DNA of 64,000 nucleotides, taken from contig NZ_MUFV01000005.1 in NCBI RefSeq assembly GCF_002017875.1, positions 62,001-126,000 on the forward strand. Direction: 5' to 3'. The notes under the pieces were generated by a model. It had not been told where the DNA came from, did no database searches, and worked only from the letters and a program-made list of their open reading frames with translations. The DNA is from Deinococcus sp. LM3 (GTDB lineage Bacteria; Deinococcota; Deinococci; Deinococcales; Deinococcaceae). Below, piece after piece: positions 34,771 to 43,716 of this stretch. A program made the translations under genes and the position numbers. Within the stretch, counting starts at the first letter, position 1; each line of letters opens with the position of its first letter.

Positions 34771-36830
34771 AGCCCTTCCCGGATATCAACGCCACTGAGT
34801 TCTCGTAGTAACGGGGTCGCCTGTCCCTCTGTAGCGAGGAGGTACAACAACTCACCGCTACGGGTCATACCAACGTAGAAACGCATCCGCTCGCGTTCCA
34901 TGAGAATGTCTTGCTCCTCACGCTCAGTTTCCGACCCCAAGGCGCCAAGGTGCTCAGCGTCTAAACCAACCAGCATGACCACAGGAAATTCCAAGCCTTT
35001 AGCAGTATGAATCGTCATCACTTTGACGCTTTCGCGCAGAACGTCCAGATCCTCCAGGACTGGATCCCAGTGGTCAGTGGGGATACCTTGCTTGGACAGG
35101 GCGTACGCGTATTCTTGGGCGAGCCCTTCCGTAGTGGCGATCACAGCAATATCACGCAAGCGTAAGAGGTTTTCTTCGCGAAATCGCGTGATTTCCTCAA
35201 TGACGAAGCGTTTGATCTGGTGCTCCTCAACGAAGCGCATTAATATGGGACGTGGGCCACTGCGCTTAACTGACGCCATATCTATTAACTCACCGTGTTC
35301 CTTGAGATGCACATTTCGGGAGGCCAGATCAGCGGCGGTACGCACCACTTCGCGGGTATTGCGGTAATTGATTTTCAGCGCATACGAACGCCCCCGGACA
35401 TCGAGGCCTACCTGCTTCCATGAAAACCCACGCGAGTACAAGCTCTGCGCGGCGTCTCCTAACACCAGGACGGTTTTGTGCTCAGTGCCTTGGCCCCGTG
35501 TGAGACGCTGCAACACCCGCAGTTCCAAGGGCGTGAGATCTTGCGCCTCGTCAACAATGACGTCGTCTACCACTTCGAGTTCGGGATGGTCAAGCAGGAG
35601 GCGGTACAGGCGGGTGACCGCGTCCCCCCAGTCCATCAGGCCGCGTGCCTGCAAGTGAGCGTTGTAGGCACTTAGTACTTCCCAGACCACAGCGCGGGAC
35701 AGTGGACTGAGTGCCTGCTTGCGCCCGTACCGAGGCGCTTGACGGTAAGCATCCATGTCCGGAAGCCCGAAGCCTTTTATCACTCGCTGAATTTCAGCGT
35801 AGAAGAACTCTGGAGCGCGCGCGAGCACCGCGGAGTGCCGCTGAGTTCTCACCTCATTGATCGCCTGCCGAATGAACTGCAGCGCCTGGTCGCGGTCCAC
35901 GAGAGGCTGCTGGACTCCTGCCGCGTCCAGCATGCGCAGAGCCCATTGCCGGTAATCCTCAATGCGGAGGGTGGCTGGCAAGGTACCAGTCACTTCTTGC
36001 ACCAGACTTCGGGTGACGCGTTGCAGTACGGGATTGTAAGTAATGAACAGTACCTGCCGTCCTGCCTGTGCGAGCCGGACAGCGCGGTGAATGCCTACGG
36101 TCGTCTTTCCACTGCCGGCCACACCTTTAAGCAGTGTGGCTCCAGTATGAATTCGGTTCACATGCTGTAGTTGCTCCTCGGCGAGCTCCAATAGAAGGTC
36201 CTGGATGCTGCCACGGGTGTACGCCTCCAGTTGCTCCAAAGACGCACGTTTGAATACACGGAAGGGATCCGCTAGGGGCTCGGCCGGGTCCGTCGCGAGC
36301 GCCAGAATCCACTCTTGGGTTTGTGCGGGCAGTCCGGGAAGTTTCAGGGCATCATCCAGGGTAGGCGCATCACGTAATGCGCGGGCTAATAGCGCGGGCG
36401 CTCCCAACAGCCGCAATTGATGCACAGTAAAGGCGCGCAGGGGAAAATCCGCGTCGCTTGGAGGATGGTTCCATGTGGTGGGCACCTGGAAGTCTGCCGT
36501 TTGTGGTGTGGCTGTGGCCTGCGGTTCAAGTTCCCAACTCAGAAGGTCCTGGGTTCCAATATCCCGGGCGGTCAGTCGGTCGAAAACACTGTGAGGCACC
36601 ACCCGCAGCAGCATGGGTTCACGGTTGCGTCCCCACTGGAAGAGCATGCGCCAGTTGTCATTCACCCGGCAATACCAGGCGTCCATCAATTCCAGGCGGC
36701 GCACCTGCAGGCCGGTGGCCTGCGGATGCGTCAGAAGGGTTTTCACCGTACTGATGATGGCCGGCTGCATCGGCAACGCCGCGTTATGTTTCAGATCATC
36801 CAGGAAACGGGGGCTCACAAGCATCGTCAT
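34767..36830 (-). CDS. UvrD-like helicase with N-terminal RelE/ParE-like domain
   Basis: A 687-residue protein. Residues 1-100 show the RelE/ParE fold pattern: a helical start, then LELMDAWYCRVNDNWRMLFQ, which aligns with the strand core of these toxins. After a linker the SF1A helicase follows: Walker A GVAGSGKTT near 244-252, VDEAQDLTP, GDAAQSLYSRGFSW, INYRNTREV, TIHTAKGLEF and FYVGMTRSG. So all helicase motifs are present, unlike the 10-kb remnant. A GAGGT site precedes ATG 36830, ten bases past dpdK. It is not one of the standard dpdA-K genes and may be an accessory effector. Whether the toxin-like domain is active cannot be told. Confidence 0.75.
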   Translation of the reverse strand: MTMLVSPRFLDDLKHNAALPMQPAIISTVKTLLTHPQATGLQVRRLELMDAWYCRVNDNWRMLFQWGRNREPMLLRVVPHSVFDRLTARDIGTQDLLSWELEPQATATPQTADFQVPTTWNHPPSDADFPLRAFTVHQLRLLGAPALLARALRDAPTLDDALKLPGLPAQTQEWILALATDPAEPLADPFRVFKRASLEQLEAYTRGSIQDLLLELAEEQLQHVNRIHTGATLLKGVAGSGKTTVGIHRAVRLAQAGRQVLFITYNPVLQRVTRSLVQEVTGTLPATLRIEDYRQWALRMLDAAGVQQPLVDRDQALQFIRQAINEVRTQRHSAVLARAPEFFYAEIQRVIKGFGLPDMDAYRQAPRYGRKQALSPLSRAVVWEVLSAYNAHLQARGLMDWGDAVTRLYRLLLDHPELEVVDDVIVDEAQDLTPLELRVLQRLTRGQGTEHKTVLVLGDAAQSLYSRGFSWKQVGLDVRGRSYALKINYRNTREVVRTAADLASRNVHLKEHGELIDMASVKRSGPRPILMRFVEEHQIKRFVIEEITRFREENLLRLRDIAVIATTEGLAQEYAYALSKQGIPTDHWDPVLEDLDVLRESVKVMTIHTAKGLEFPVVMLVGLDAEHLGALGSETEREEQDILMERERMRFYVGMTRSGELLYLLATEGQATPLLRELSGVDIREGL

Positions 36831-36840
36831 GATTTGACCT

Positions 36841-37641
36841 CTACCGGTAGAAACCTGCTAGGGCATCCAGCAGGGGTTTGAATGCCGCTTCGTTGGCAAC
36901 AGTCGGGTGATTGGCCAGGGCGAAGAAGTCGGCACTAGGTAAGGTGCGTTTCTTCGGAACCATGTCGCGATCCGTGAGGTCATACTGGTTACGTCGCCAA
37001 CTGTGGGCCAGGAATTCTTCGGCCGCTGCTCTAAGCCCATCAAGAGGCTCATCGCTGCGTACCTCCGCGACCAACTCTGCGTTGTAGGCGAGGCCGCCGT
37101 TCGTGAAATTGGCACTGCCGAATAAAGCCCCCGACGGCAACCAAAGCAACTTGGCGTGTAGGGCGTCCCGGTACGACACCTGCGCGCCAAGTTGCGCCAG
37201 TTCCTCTGCGAACAGCACGGTGTCCGCGTGATTCAGAAATTCGCGTTTCAGCTCTGTACTGCGTTCCCTCAGGCCGCGCAGCACTTCATCCTGCAGGTCG
37301 AAGTCCATATCCTCGTTCGCCTGCACGCGCCGCACCTGCTCCGCCGTGAGTTGGTACTCCGCCAGGGCAGGTAAGGTCACCAGTTCATGCGGAGGTTTCA
37401 CAATCACATGAATCAAGTGCTTCTGACCAAGCAGGCGCAGCAGGTCTTTCAGGGTGACGCTCTCCCGGTGTGTCCCGAAGACACTCCGGTACGGGCCCAA
37501 CGACCGAATGTCGAACTCGACGTTTTTCAGCCACGGCGTAATCAGCCACACGTCACTCGGCGCGCAATCAAGCGCTTCAAGCATCAGGCGCACCATCTGG
37601 TTCTTCAGGCGGTCGGTCCGATCGGTTGCGTGGAAAATCAC
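36841..37641 (-). CDS. dpdK: DpdK, phospholipase D-like protein
   Basis: A 266-residue protein with a single phospholipase D-type active-site repeat: DALHAKLLWLPSGALFGSAN near 159-178, where H and K plus the later N form the HKD-like motif. Proteins of this type are nucleases or phosphodiesterases, so a DNA-cutting role in the restriction phase fits, by inference. Its ATG overlaps the dpdJ stop by four bases. The N-terminal half has a strand-helix pattern typical of the fold. Position after dpdJ matches the known dpd order. Confidence 0.8.
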   Translation of the reverse strand: MIFHATDRTDRLKNQMVRLMLEALDCAPSDVWLITPWLKNVEFDIRSLGPYRSVFGTHRESVTLKDLLRLLGQKHLIHVIVKPPHELVTLPALAEYQLTAEQVRRVQANEDMDFDLQDEVLRGLRERSTELKREFLNHADTVLFAEELAQLGAQVSYRDALHAKLLWLPSGALFGSANFTNGGLAYNAELVAEVRSDEPLDGLRAAAEEFLAHSWRRNQYDLTDRDMVPKKRTLPSADFFALANHPTVANEAAFKPLLDALAGFYR

Positions 37642-40600
37642 AGCGCTTCCTGCCGGTACAACACAGTGCGCAAGGTTAGGTGCTCCGGATCAAACACGCG
37701 TCCCTGCTGCTGCAGCCCAGCCCTTGCAAAGGCGCGCACCAGTTGGTCACTGAGGTGGCCCTGATGCTCGTGCAGGACGAACCCTCCATGAGTGTCGGCC
37801 AGACGAACGACCTCCGCCACATCCAGATCCTCACCGCGAACGGTGATGGGCGCGGTCAGCACCTCGTGAGCGCGTTTAAGCAGCGTCCGCGACACGTTGT
37901 GGCGGGTTACGTCGATGTGGCCTTGGTCGCAGGACCCTGCCAAGCAAGCCGGGCAGGCATCCACGCAGGTAGACAGCGACCAACTTTCCACCTGGGCAAG
38001 GAAGCGGTCGTCGGCCGTCATCTCCTCCTCGCCCTCCTCTTCAACCAACACCTGTTGGAAATGCGTGCGGTACACCTGCAAGAGCCGCTTCAGGTGAGGT
38101 AGGTTCCGGTCCTCTTTCAAAAGGGTCAGGGCGTACCCGGCGAGTTCCTGCGGCAAAGGCGTCCGGTGGAACCGGGCACTGAGCTCCGACTCCAGATCCA
38201 GCAGTTCCAGCAGCACATCGAGGTGCGCAAAGCGTTCCCCATTTACGTGCACCTCAGAGGTCAGCACGGTCGCCAGGTGCATCAGTTCAGGACTGTCGTC
38301 CCGCAACAGGCCGTCTGTCGCTTGAACCAGTGCGCGGCGCAGTCCGTCATCTTTCCGTTCGTGCGCGGGCAAGGCCAGCAACACCTGCACCTCGTGCGCA
38401 ATGGGGGTGCGACGATTCGGTGCGAGCACTGCTTTAACGAACTGCTGCTCTTCCGCCACGGGGCACTCGAGGGTATAGCGCCACCAAGCGGTGACGTGAT
38501 GGCCTGTGCGCTCGCCTGCGGGATGTTCACCCATGACCCGCGCGGCTGCGCGGGTGCTGCCCGCGCCATCCTGATTTCGCTCGTACACGTAGAACGCATG
38601 GTCCTGAGGGTCGTGTCCATGCGTGATATGCAACTGTGTGCCGGAGCCAATCTGGTGATGGTCGGCGCTGCCCTGCATCATAAACATGTTCCGTACCGCG
38701 TGCTTCAGCGAGTGAACGAGCGTGTCACGGACGTACGCACTGACCTGCGCTTTGTTCTGAATGCGGGCGAACAACCGCCGCAGTTTCTCGTACGCCCGGT
38801 CGTCTTGCCACGTGACCCTGGCCTGCTCCAGGAAGTCCGGGTGGAGCGTGCGGTGGTCTGCCCAGTACCGCTGCGCGCCCCGCACCAGTGTCTGCCACCC
38901 GTCAGGATCCCGCAGAGCTGCTAGGAATTCCGGCCCGCTTTGCCCCTGCGCCCGTGCTTCTGCACGCATGGTGCACAACACGTCCGCCATCCGGCGTTGC
39001 GTGAAGGTGTTCAAGCCGTCTTCGACGCCTTCTGCCCACGGCTCACTTTTAAGGAGGTAGCGCAAGAACTGGTCCTGCAAATGCACTTGCGTGCGGACGT
39101 CGGCCCACTGCTGCTGCGCGATTGCCTGCACCGCCTGACTGAGTACCTGCGGATCGTACGGCACGCGAAGCCCTTCGGTGCATAAGTCGTACCCGTACAG
39201 TAGCGGCTCGCCGTCATGCTCACTCACGTACCGCACCAGGTTGTGACCCCGGCCCGCCTGCGGGTCTTCACCTTGAGGGTGGCGTTTGTGTAACACAATC
39301 GTCGCTTCCGCCCCGTACTGCACTTCCCATGCAGCCAAACGCGAGCGCTGCCCGTCCTGCTCGCCGTAGTAATACTCCAGTGGTTGCACCAGGCTGCCGA
39401 ACAAGGGCGGCACCGGGACGCGCAACCTCGCCTCACCTAACGGGTGCACGGCCGAGAAAGACAACGGATAACTGTTGCTGTCAGGGGACACCACCCGCCA
39501 TCCGTCCTCGAGCAGGGCTTGTTGAGCCTGTGCGGTAGCCTCTTCCCTCAACTGCCTCAACTCCACACTGCCGTCCGGACGTTTCCGGCCGTACGCCTGG
39601 GCCCCTTGCACTGGTGATTTGGGGTTGTTGGGGTCGAGCCGGCCAAATGACCACAACTCCAGATACCGCAGGCGGTAAAACCGCTTTGGCATCTCCCCAT
39701 ACAGGCGACGCACGCCAAGGGGCATGTACTGCTCGAAGGCGTCTCCCAGGCCACTGGCGGTTGGAAGGTCTTTGATCAGGGCCGGCTTGAATGGTCCATA
39801 TCCTCCCCCTTCCCGTTTCTTATATCGCTCCATCGCCATGGCGTTTTGTACGATCACACCGTTGACCCGTACGGTCGGGGACCGCCAGTGCAGCAGGTGC
39901 GACGTGCCGTACCGCCTGGTGACGCGCCCAGCACCAAATTCGCTGAATGTGAGGGCAACGTCCTCCTTGACAAAGTTCCAGTCCATATCTGCCCTTGGCG
40001 GAGGCACCATCACCTGCACGACCGGCAGGTTGACACTGCTGAACAGGTTCTCCGGGATGTCCGGGCACAGTTGCAGCAGACTTACTGGCCGGGTTCGAGT
40101 GGGCCGGTCTGCCCGGTGACGCACCTCCGGATCCAGCAGGGTCGCCTGGAACCACTCCCACAACGCTTGCCACGTACGGTACCCCTCCTGCTGCCGTAAG
40201 GTCGCTGCAATTACCCGTTCGTATCCATTCGTGATGAAGGGGTAGCGGGCGTCCAGGCGGGTCAACTCGCCAAAAATGGCGTCCAGGTGGTTCTGCAGCG
40301 GTGTGCCGACTGGCAGGGCATACCAGAGCCGGCCCGTCCGCTGGGTCAGTTCATCAAAGAGCAGGGCCACCGCATGGAAACGCTGAATAAAGTCATTCTC
40401 CGGATTCAGCGCTGGTTCGTAATCGGCCGGATCGGTGAGGGCTTCAGGATTTTGGAAGTAAAATGCGTCGCGGTAACTGCTGCGACTGAGCGTCACGGCT
40501 GTAATCGGCCGGTCGCTCAGATCCCGGCCTGCCCGGCCCTTTTTCTGAACAAACGAAGCGATGTTACTCGGGGCATGATGCTGCATGACGAACTGGATAC

Positions 40601-42962
40601 TGGGGTCGTCATAACCTACCTCCAGACTGGTTGTGGCAAAGATGATGTCGCGGTTGAGCACCCGGCCGTCTTGGCCACCGCCGCTGAACACTGGATGGTC
40701 TGCCGAGGTTAGTGCCGTTGGCGCGGCGCCCACCCGAGTACGGCCTTCGTTGAACTGATGTGGATCCTGCGCTTCAAAGTACCAGTACTCCCCGTCCCGG
40801 AAAGCGGCACTGGCCTGCACGTCACCGGCAGGGGTCCTGAGACGAAGTGCTGCCAGATTCAACCGGCTCTCCGCGTCTCGGAACTCCACTGTCAGCTTCT
40901 TCAATTTCGAGATGCTGTCCTGGAAGATCAAGGTCCGGTGCTTGGCCGGCGTCTGTCCCTCGGCCGGACGGCGCACCATGTTGTGCGCGATGGTCATGAT
41001 GGTCTGAATAGCCGCTGACGCGTCTCCAATCACTTTGCCGCGCGAGAACGATTCCGGACGAATAAACAGAAAGTAGTCGCGGCCCTGCGCAGGATCGTAA
41101 TCCTCCGGTTGCGGTTCGATGGCGCTCACGCGGTATTCCGGCACCCCGGTCAGCTTCGACCAGAACTGGCCAGGGCGACCAATCGTTGCACTCATACCGA
41201 TCAGCAGGGGCGTCCTCCAGGTGGTAGCCTCATCCGCCGTGCCGCGGGCATAGCCGTACATGGCATTGTCAATTCGGTATTTCAGTCGGCGCAGCAAAGC
41301 CGCGATCTGCGATCCATGAATACCGCTGTACAGGTGAATTTCGTCCATTACGACTGCGCGCGGCGGGTGAAACGCCGGCCGCTCAGACCACTGGCGCGGC
41401 AATCCGAACACGCCTAACGCTTTCGGGTCCATCATCCAGCGGTGCAGCATCTCCGTCGTGATGATCAGTAGGTCAGGCGGCGCCTGCAGCACTGACTCCC
41501 GGGTGGCCTGGAACGTGTCGAGTTGCCAGCCCCCCACGTCGAACCCTCCGTCTGAGGTCAAGGTGGCGCGGCCATCGGCCTGCACCTGCGCCAGCACTGG
41601 GGAACCGCCTGAGCCTGTGAAGTACGGCACCACATGCCGTTGCCCGTCCTCACTTCGGTCCCAGTGCCACTTGCGCTCGTTGTTCGGACCGCTGCCCTGC
41701 AGATCTCCCAGGGTCCCCGGCGTGTTGCCGAACACCATTCCCACACTCAATGGCCGCAGGCCCAGGCCCTGGCCGGCCGGTCCGCGCATGGCACGATTGA
41801 CGTGCGCCACATACTCACACAAGCGCTCCAACTGGTTCTTGGCGAGGTTCTGACGGGGGTAGACCAGCATGACTTTGACGCCCCGACGGTCATCCCGGAT
41901 GATTTCCTCCAGCAGACCCGTGAGCAAGGGCAGCAGGGCCGCCTCCGTCTTGCCACTGCCGGTGTTTCCCGTGATGACGAACGCCCCACCGGTCTGCGTG
42001 AAGTAAGCGTCGGTCAGTTCCGTGAAGCTGCGCGCCTGAACGTTCGTGACGTCCACCTGGTCCAGAGGACGCCCCAGCGCACTCGAAAAGCCTTCCCCCA
42101 GCAGGCGTGTGGCTGCCCGCACCTTCCGTCCACGGTGGGTGCCCTGCACTCCGTCCAGCACCTCGCGGAAGCGCGTCTCCCGCCGGAGCCGTTCGCGGTC
42201 CTTAAACCGCACGCGCAGGCTCTGCACCAGATAAGGGGCTTGCGCTTCGTCCCCGTCCCGGAAGCGCTGCTTCACATTCTTCAGCAGGCGCACCATTTCA
42301 CTGATGCGCGACCGGTATAGTCCGCTCCTGGGTTCTACCACGTACCGTTTGGCCACTAGGGAGGCCAGCAGGCCTGGAATCGCCGAATCACCCAACTGGG
42401 CCCGCACTTCCTCACTCTGAGCTACCTCCTGAGCGGTGGTATACGTCTCATAAAGCCCAAAATTGATGCGCCGCTCCTCGATATTTTCCAGTGCGTTCAG
42501 CACCCTCACTTCATCAGCGGTCAACCCTTTCCCGGATGCGCCCGTGGCGGGCACCTCCTCCCCTAAGGCCTGAACCTGCCGTACTCCCGGAGCCGCGGTG
42601 GAGGGAGCCGCCCCAGCGCCCAACCGCACTTCCCCTTTGGCTTCGTGGATCTGCCCTGAGGCGTGCAGAGGAAGCAGGACCGCCAGGAGAGCGTCCCGGG
42701 TATACACCCGGTCAAGGAGGCCACGGTTCACCGGAAGCAGGGTGAGGACGTTCGCTTCATTGAGTTTCAGGCGGACACTCGGAGAGAAGCCCTTCAACGT
42801 CTTCTGGTCATACCCTTCTAACAGCGGATCATCCGCCAGTTCAGTTCGCAAAGCGTGTACAGCAAGACCAGTTAATCTCGCCGCCTCAGACAGGAAAATC
42901 GAGCGGAACTTGGCGTCCCGGATGGCAGTAGCAAGCATGTGACGAGACGCATCAGTAAGCAC
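37638..42962 (-). CDS. dpdJ: DpdJ, very large DEAD/H-type helicase
   Basis: About 1774 residues. Walker A GNTGSGKTEAALLPL lies near residue 335, then LVYPRQNLAKNQ, DEIHLYSG, GMSATIG, ATTSLEVGYDDP and QKKGRAGRD, a complete superfamily 2 motif set. The C-terminus has CVDACPACLAGSCDQGH, a cysteine cluster like those of DUF1998-type helicases. The TTG in frame at 42974 lacks a ribosome site. GTG 42962 follows TGAGGT at good spacing, so I choose it. Known dpdJ appears to act in the restriction phenotype of the Salmonella dpd locus. It lies 49 bases past dpdI and overlaps dpdK. Confidence 0.85.
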   Translation of the reverse strand: MLTDASRHMLATAIRDAKFRSIFLSEAARLTGLAVHALRTELADDPLLEGYDQKTLKGFSPSVRLKLNEANVLTLLPVNRGLLDRVYTRDALLAVLLPLHASGQIHEAKGEVRLGAGAAPSTAAPGVRQVQALGEEVPATGASGKGLTADEVRVLNALENIEERRINFGLYETYTTAQEVAQSEEVRAQLGDSAIPGLLASLVAKRYVVEPRSGLYRSRISEMVRLLKNVKQRFRDGDEAQAPYLVQSLRVRFKDRERLRRETRFREVLDGVQGTHRGRKVRAATRLLGEGFSSALGRPLDQVDVTNVQARSFTELTDAYFTQTGGAFVITGNTGSGKTEAALLPLLTGLLEEIIRDDRRGVKVMLVYPRQNLAKNQLERLCEYVAHVNRAMRGPAGQGLGLRPLSVGMVFGNTPGTLGDLQGSGPNNERKWHWDRSEDGQRHVVPYFTGSGGSPVLAQVQADGRATLTSDGGFDVGGWQLDTFQATRESVLQAPPDLLIITTEMLHRWMMDPKALGVFGLPRQWSERPAFHPPRAVVMDEIHLYSGIHGSQIAALLRRLKYRIDNAMYGYARGTADEATTWRTPLLIGMSATIGRPGQFWSKLTGVPEYRVSAIEPQPEDYDPAQGRDYFLFIRPESFSRGKVIGDASAAIQTIMTIAHNMVRRPAEGQTPAKHRTLIFQDSISKLKKLTVEFRDAESRLNLAALRLRTPAGDVQASAAFRDGEYWYFEAQDPHQFNEGRTRVGAAPTALTSADHPVFSGGGQDGRVLNRDIIFATTSLEVGYDDPSIQFVMQHHAPSNIASFVQKKGRAGRDLSDRPITAVTLSRSSYRDAFYFQNPEALTDPADYEPALNPENDFIQRFHAVALLFDELTQRTGRLWYALPVGTPLQNHLDAIFGELTRLDARYPFITNGYERVIAATLRQQEGYRTWQALWEWFQATLLDPEVRHRADRPTRTRPVSLLQLCPDIPENLFSSVNLPVVQVMVPPPRADMDWNFVKEDVALTFSEFGAGRVTRRYGTSHLLHWRSPTVRVNGVIVQNAMAMERYKKREGGGYGPFKPALIKDLPTASGLGDAFEQYMPLGVRRLYGEMPKRFYRLRYLELWSFGRLDPNNPKSPVQGAQAYGRKRPDGSVELRQLREEATAQAQQALLEDGWRVVSPDSNSYPLSFSAVHPLGEARLRVPVPPLFGSLVQPLEYYYGEQDGQRSRLAAWEVQYGAEATIVLHKRHPQGEDPQAGRGHNLVRYVSEHDGEPLLYGYDLCTEGLRVPYDPQVLSQAVQAIAQQQWADVRTQVHLQDQFLRYLLKSEPWAEGVEDGLNTFTQRRMADVLCTMRAEARAQGQSGPEFLAALRDPDGWQTLVRGAQRYWADHRTLHPDFLEQARVTWQDDRAYEKLRRLFARIQNKAQVSAYVRDTLVHSLKHAVRNMFMMQGSADHHQIGSGTQLHITHGHDPQDHAFYVYERNQDGAGSTRAAARVMGEHPAGERTGHHVTAWWRYTLECPVAEEQQFVKAVLAPNRRTPIAHEVQVLLALPAHERKDDGLRRALVQATDGLLRDDSPELMHLATVLTSEVHVNGERFAHLDVLLELLDLESELSARFHRTPLPQELAGYALTLLKEDRNLPHLKRLLQVYRTHFQQVLVEEEGEEEMTADDRFLAQVESWSLSTCVDACPACLAGSCDQGHIDVTRHNVSRTLLKRAHEVLTAPITVRGEDLDVAEVVRLADTHGGFVLHEHQGHLSDQLVRAFARAGLQQQGRVFDPEHLTLRTVLYRQEAL

Positions 42963-43011
42963 AAAAGACCTCAACAGCGAAAGAAATGAGTGAGAACGGC
43001 AGCTTCGCGGT

Positions 43012-43716
43012 TTATTGCAGGCGAACCGTGAAGGCTGGCAGGAACCCGTGCTCCTGAAGCCAAGCCCACACCTCTGGGGTGAGGGCCGCGAGGTTGGCCT
43101 GGCCTTGAACCACGGCCTGTAAAAACGTCACCACGCCGGGCGGCAGGTGGGTGCCCACCAGGTCGGCTCCCAACCGGTCATACTCTGTAGCCAAGCCTTT
43201 GGCTTTGTGCGCCTGTTCCGCTGTGACCGGGAAAGTGCGCCGGAGTTGATCGTGCAGTTGGTACACCTGCCGCAGGGCGCTCGCCGCCGGCGCCAGGCCC
43301 GCCTGGCGCTCAAATACCGCCAGGACTGGCGCCGGTACCGGCGGTTCGATGCTGGCGAGGTAGGTCTCCCAGGCCTCGCGGGCCGCGAAGGTCAAGTCGT
43401 CACTGGCCTTCTTGACGTTCCGCAGGGCCACCGAAAAATCGTTCTTAATCAGCGTTCCTGCGTCGACCTGCGCGCCTCTATGAACGAAAGCCACATTCCG
43501 CAACGCCGCGTCAACACTGGCTGGTAACGCCTCATTCGCCACCAGGCCGGCGGCCCGGAGCGTGCTCCACGCGAGTGAAGCGCCCTGCACCTGCCCCTTG
43601 ACCGCCTGGAGTTGCTCCTGACGCGTCGTGTATTGCCGGATGCTCTCCTGCACGTCCGTGAGCTTGTGCAGGTCTTCGGCACTTTCCTTGAGCGCCTGGG
43701 CACGTTCCAACATCAT
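43012..43716 (-). CDS. dpdI: DpdI-type coiled-coil protein
   Basis: A 234-residue, largely helical protein with heptad patterns over about 1-60 (ERAQALKESAEDLHKLTDVQ) and Ala/Leu-rich helices after that. There is no enzymatic motif. It is named by position between dpdH and dpdJ and by size, so the name is less certain than the others. The ATG overlaps the dpdH stop by four bases. Probably a scaffold or partner of the ATPase. Known dpdI is linked to restriction. Confidence 0.6.
   Translation of the reverse strand: MMLERAQALKESAEDLHKLTDVQESIRQYTTRQEQLQAVKGQVQGASLAWSTLRAAGLVANEALPASVDAALRNVAFVHRGAQVDAGTLIKNDFSVALRNVKKASDDLTFAAREAWETYLASIEPPVPAPVLAVFERQAGLAPAASALRQVYQLHDQLRRTFPVTAEQAHKAKGLATEYDRLGADLVGTHLPPGVVTFLQAVVQGQANLAALTPEVWAWLQEHGFLPAFTVRLQ

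Noticed and set aside
42963..42974. TTG start of dpdJ
   Set aside because: It lacks a ribosome site, while GTG 42962 has TGAGGT at the right distance. Only four residues differ.
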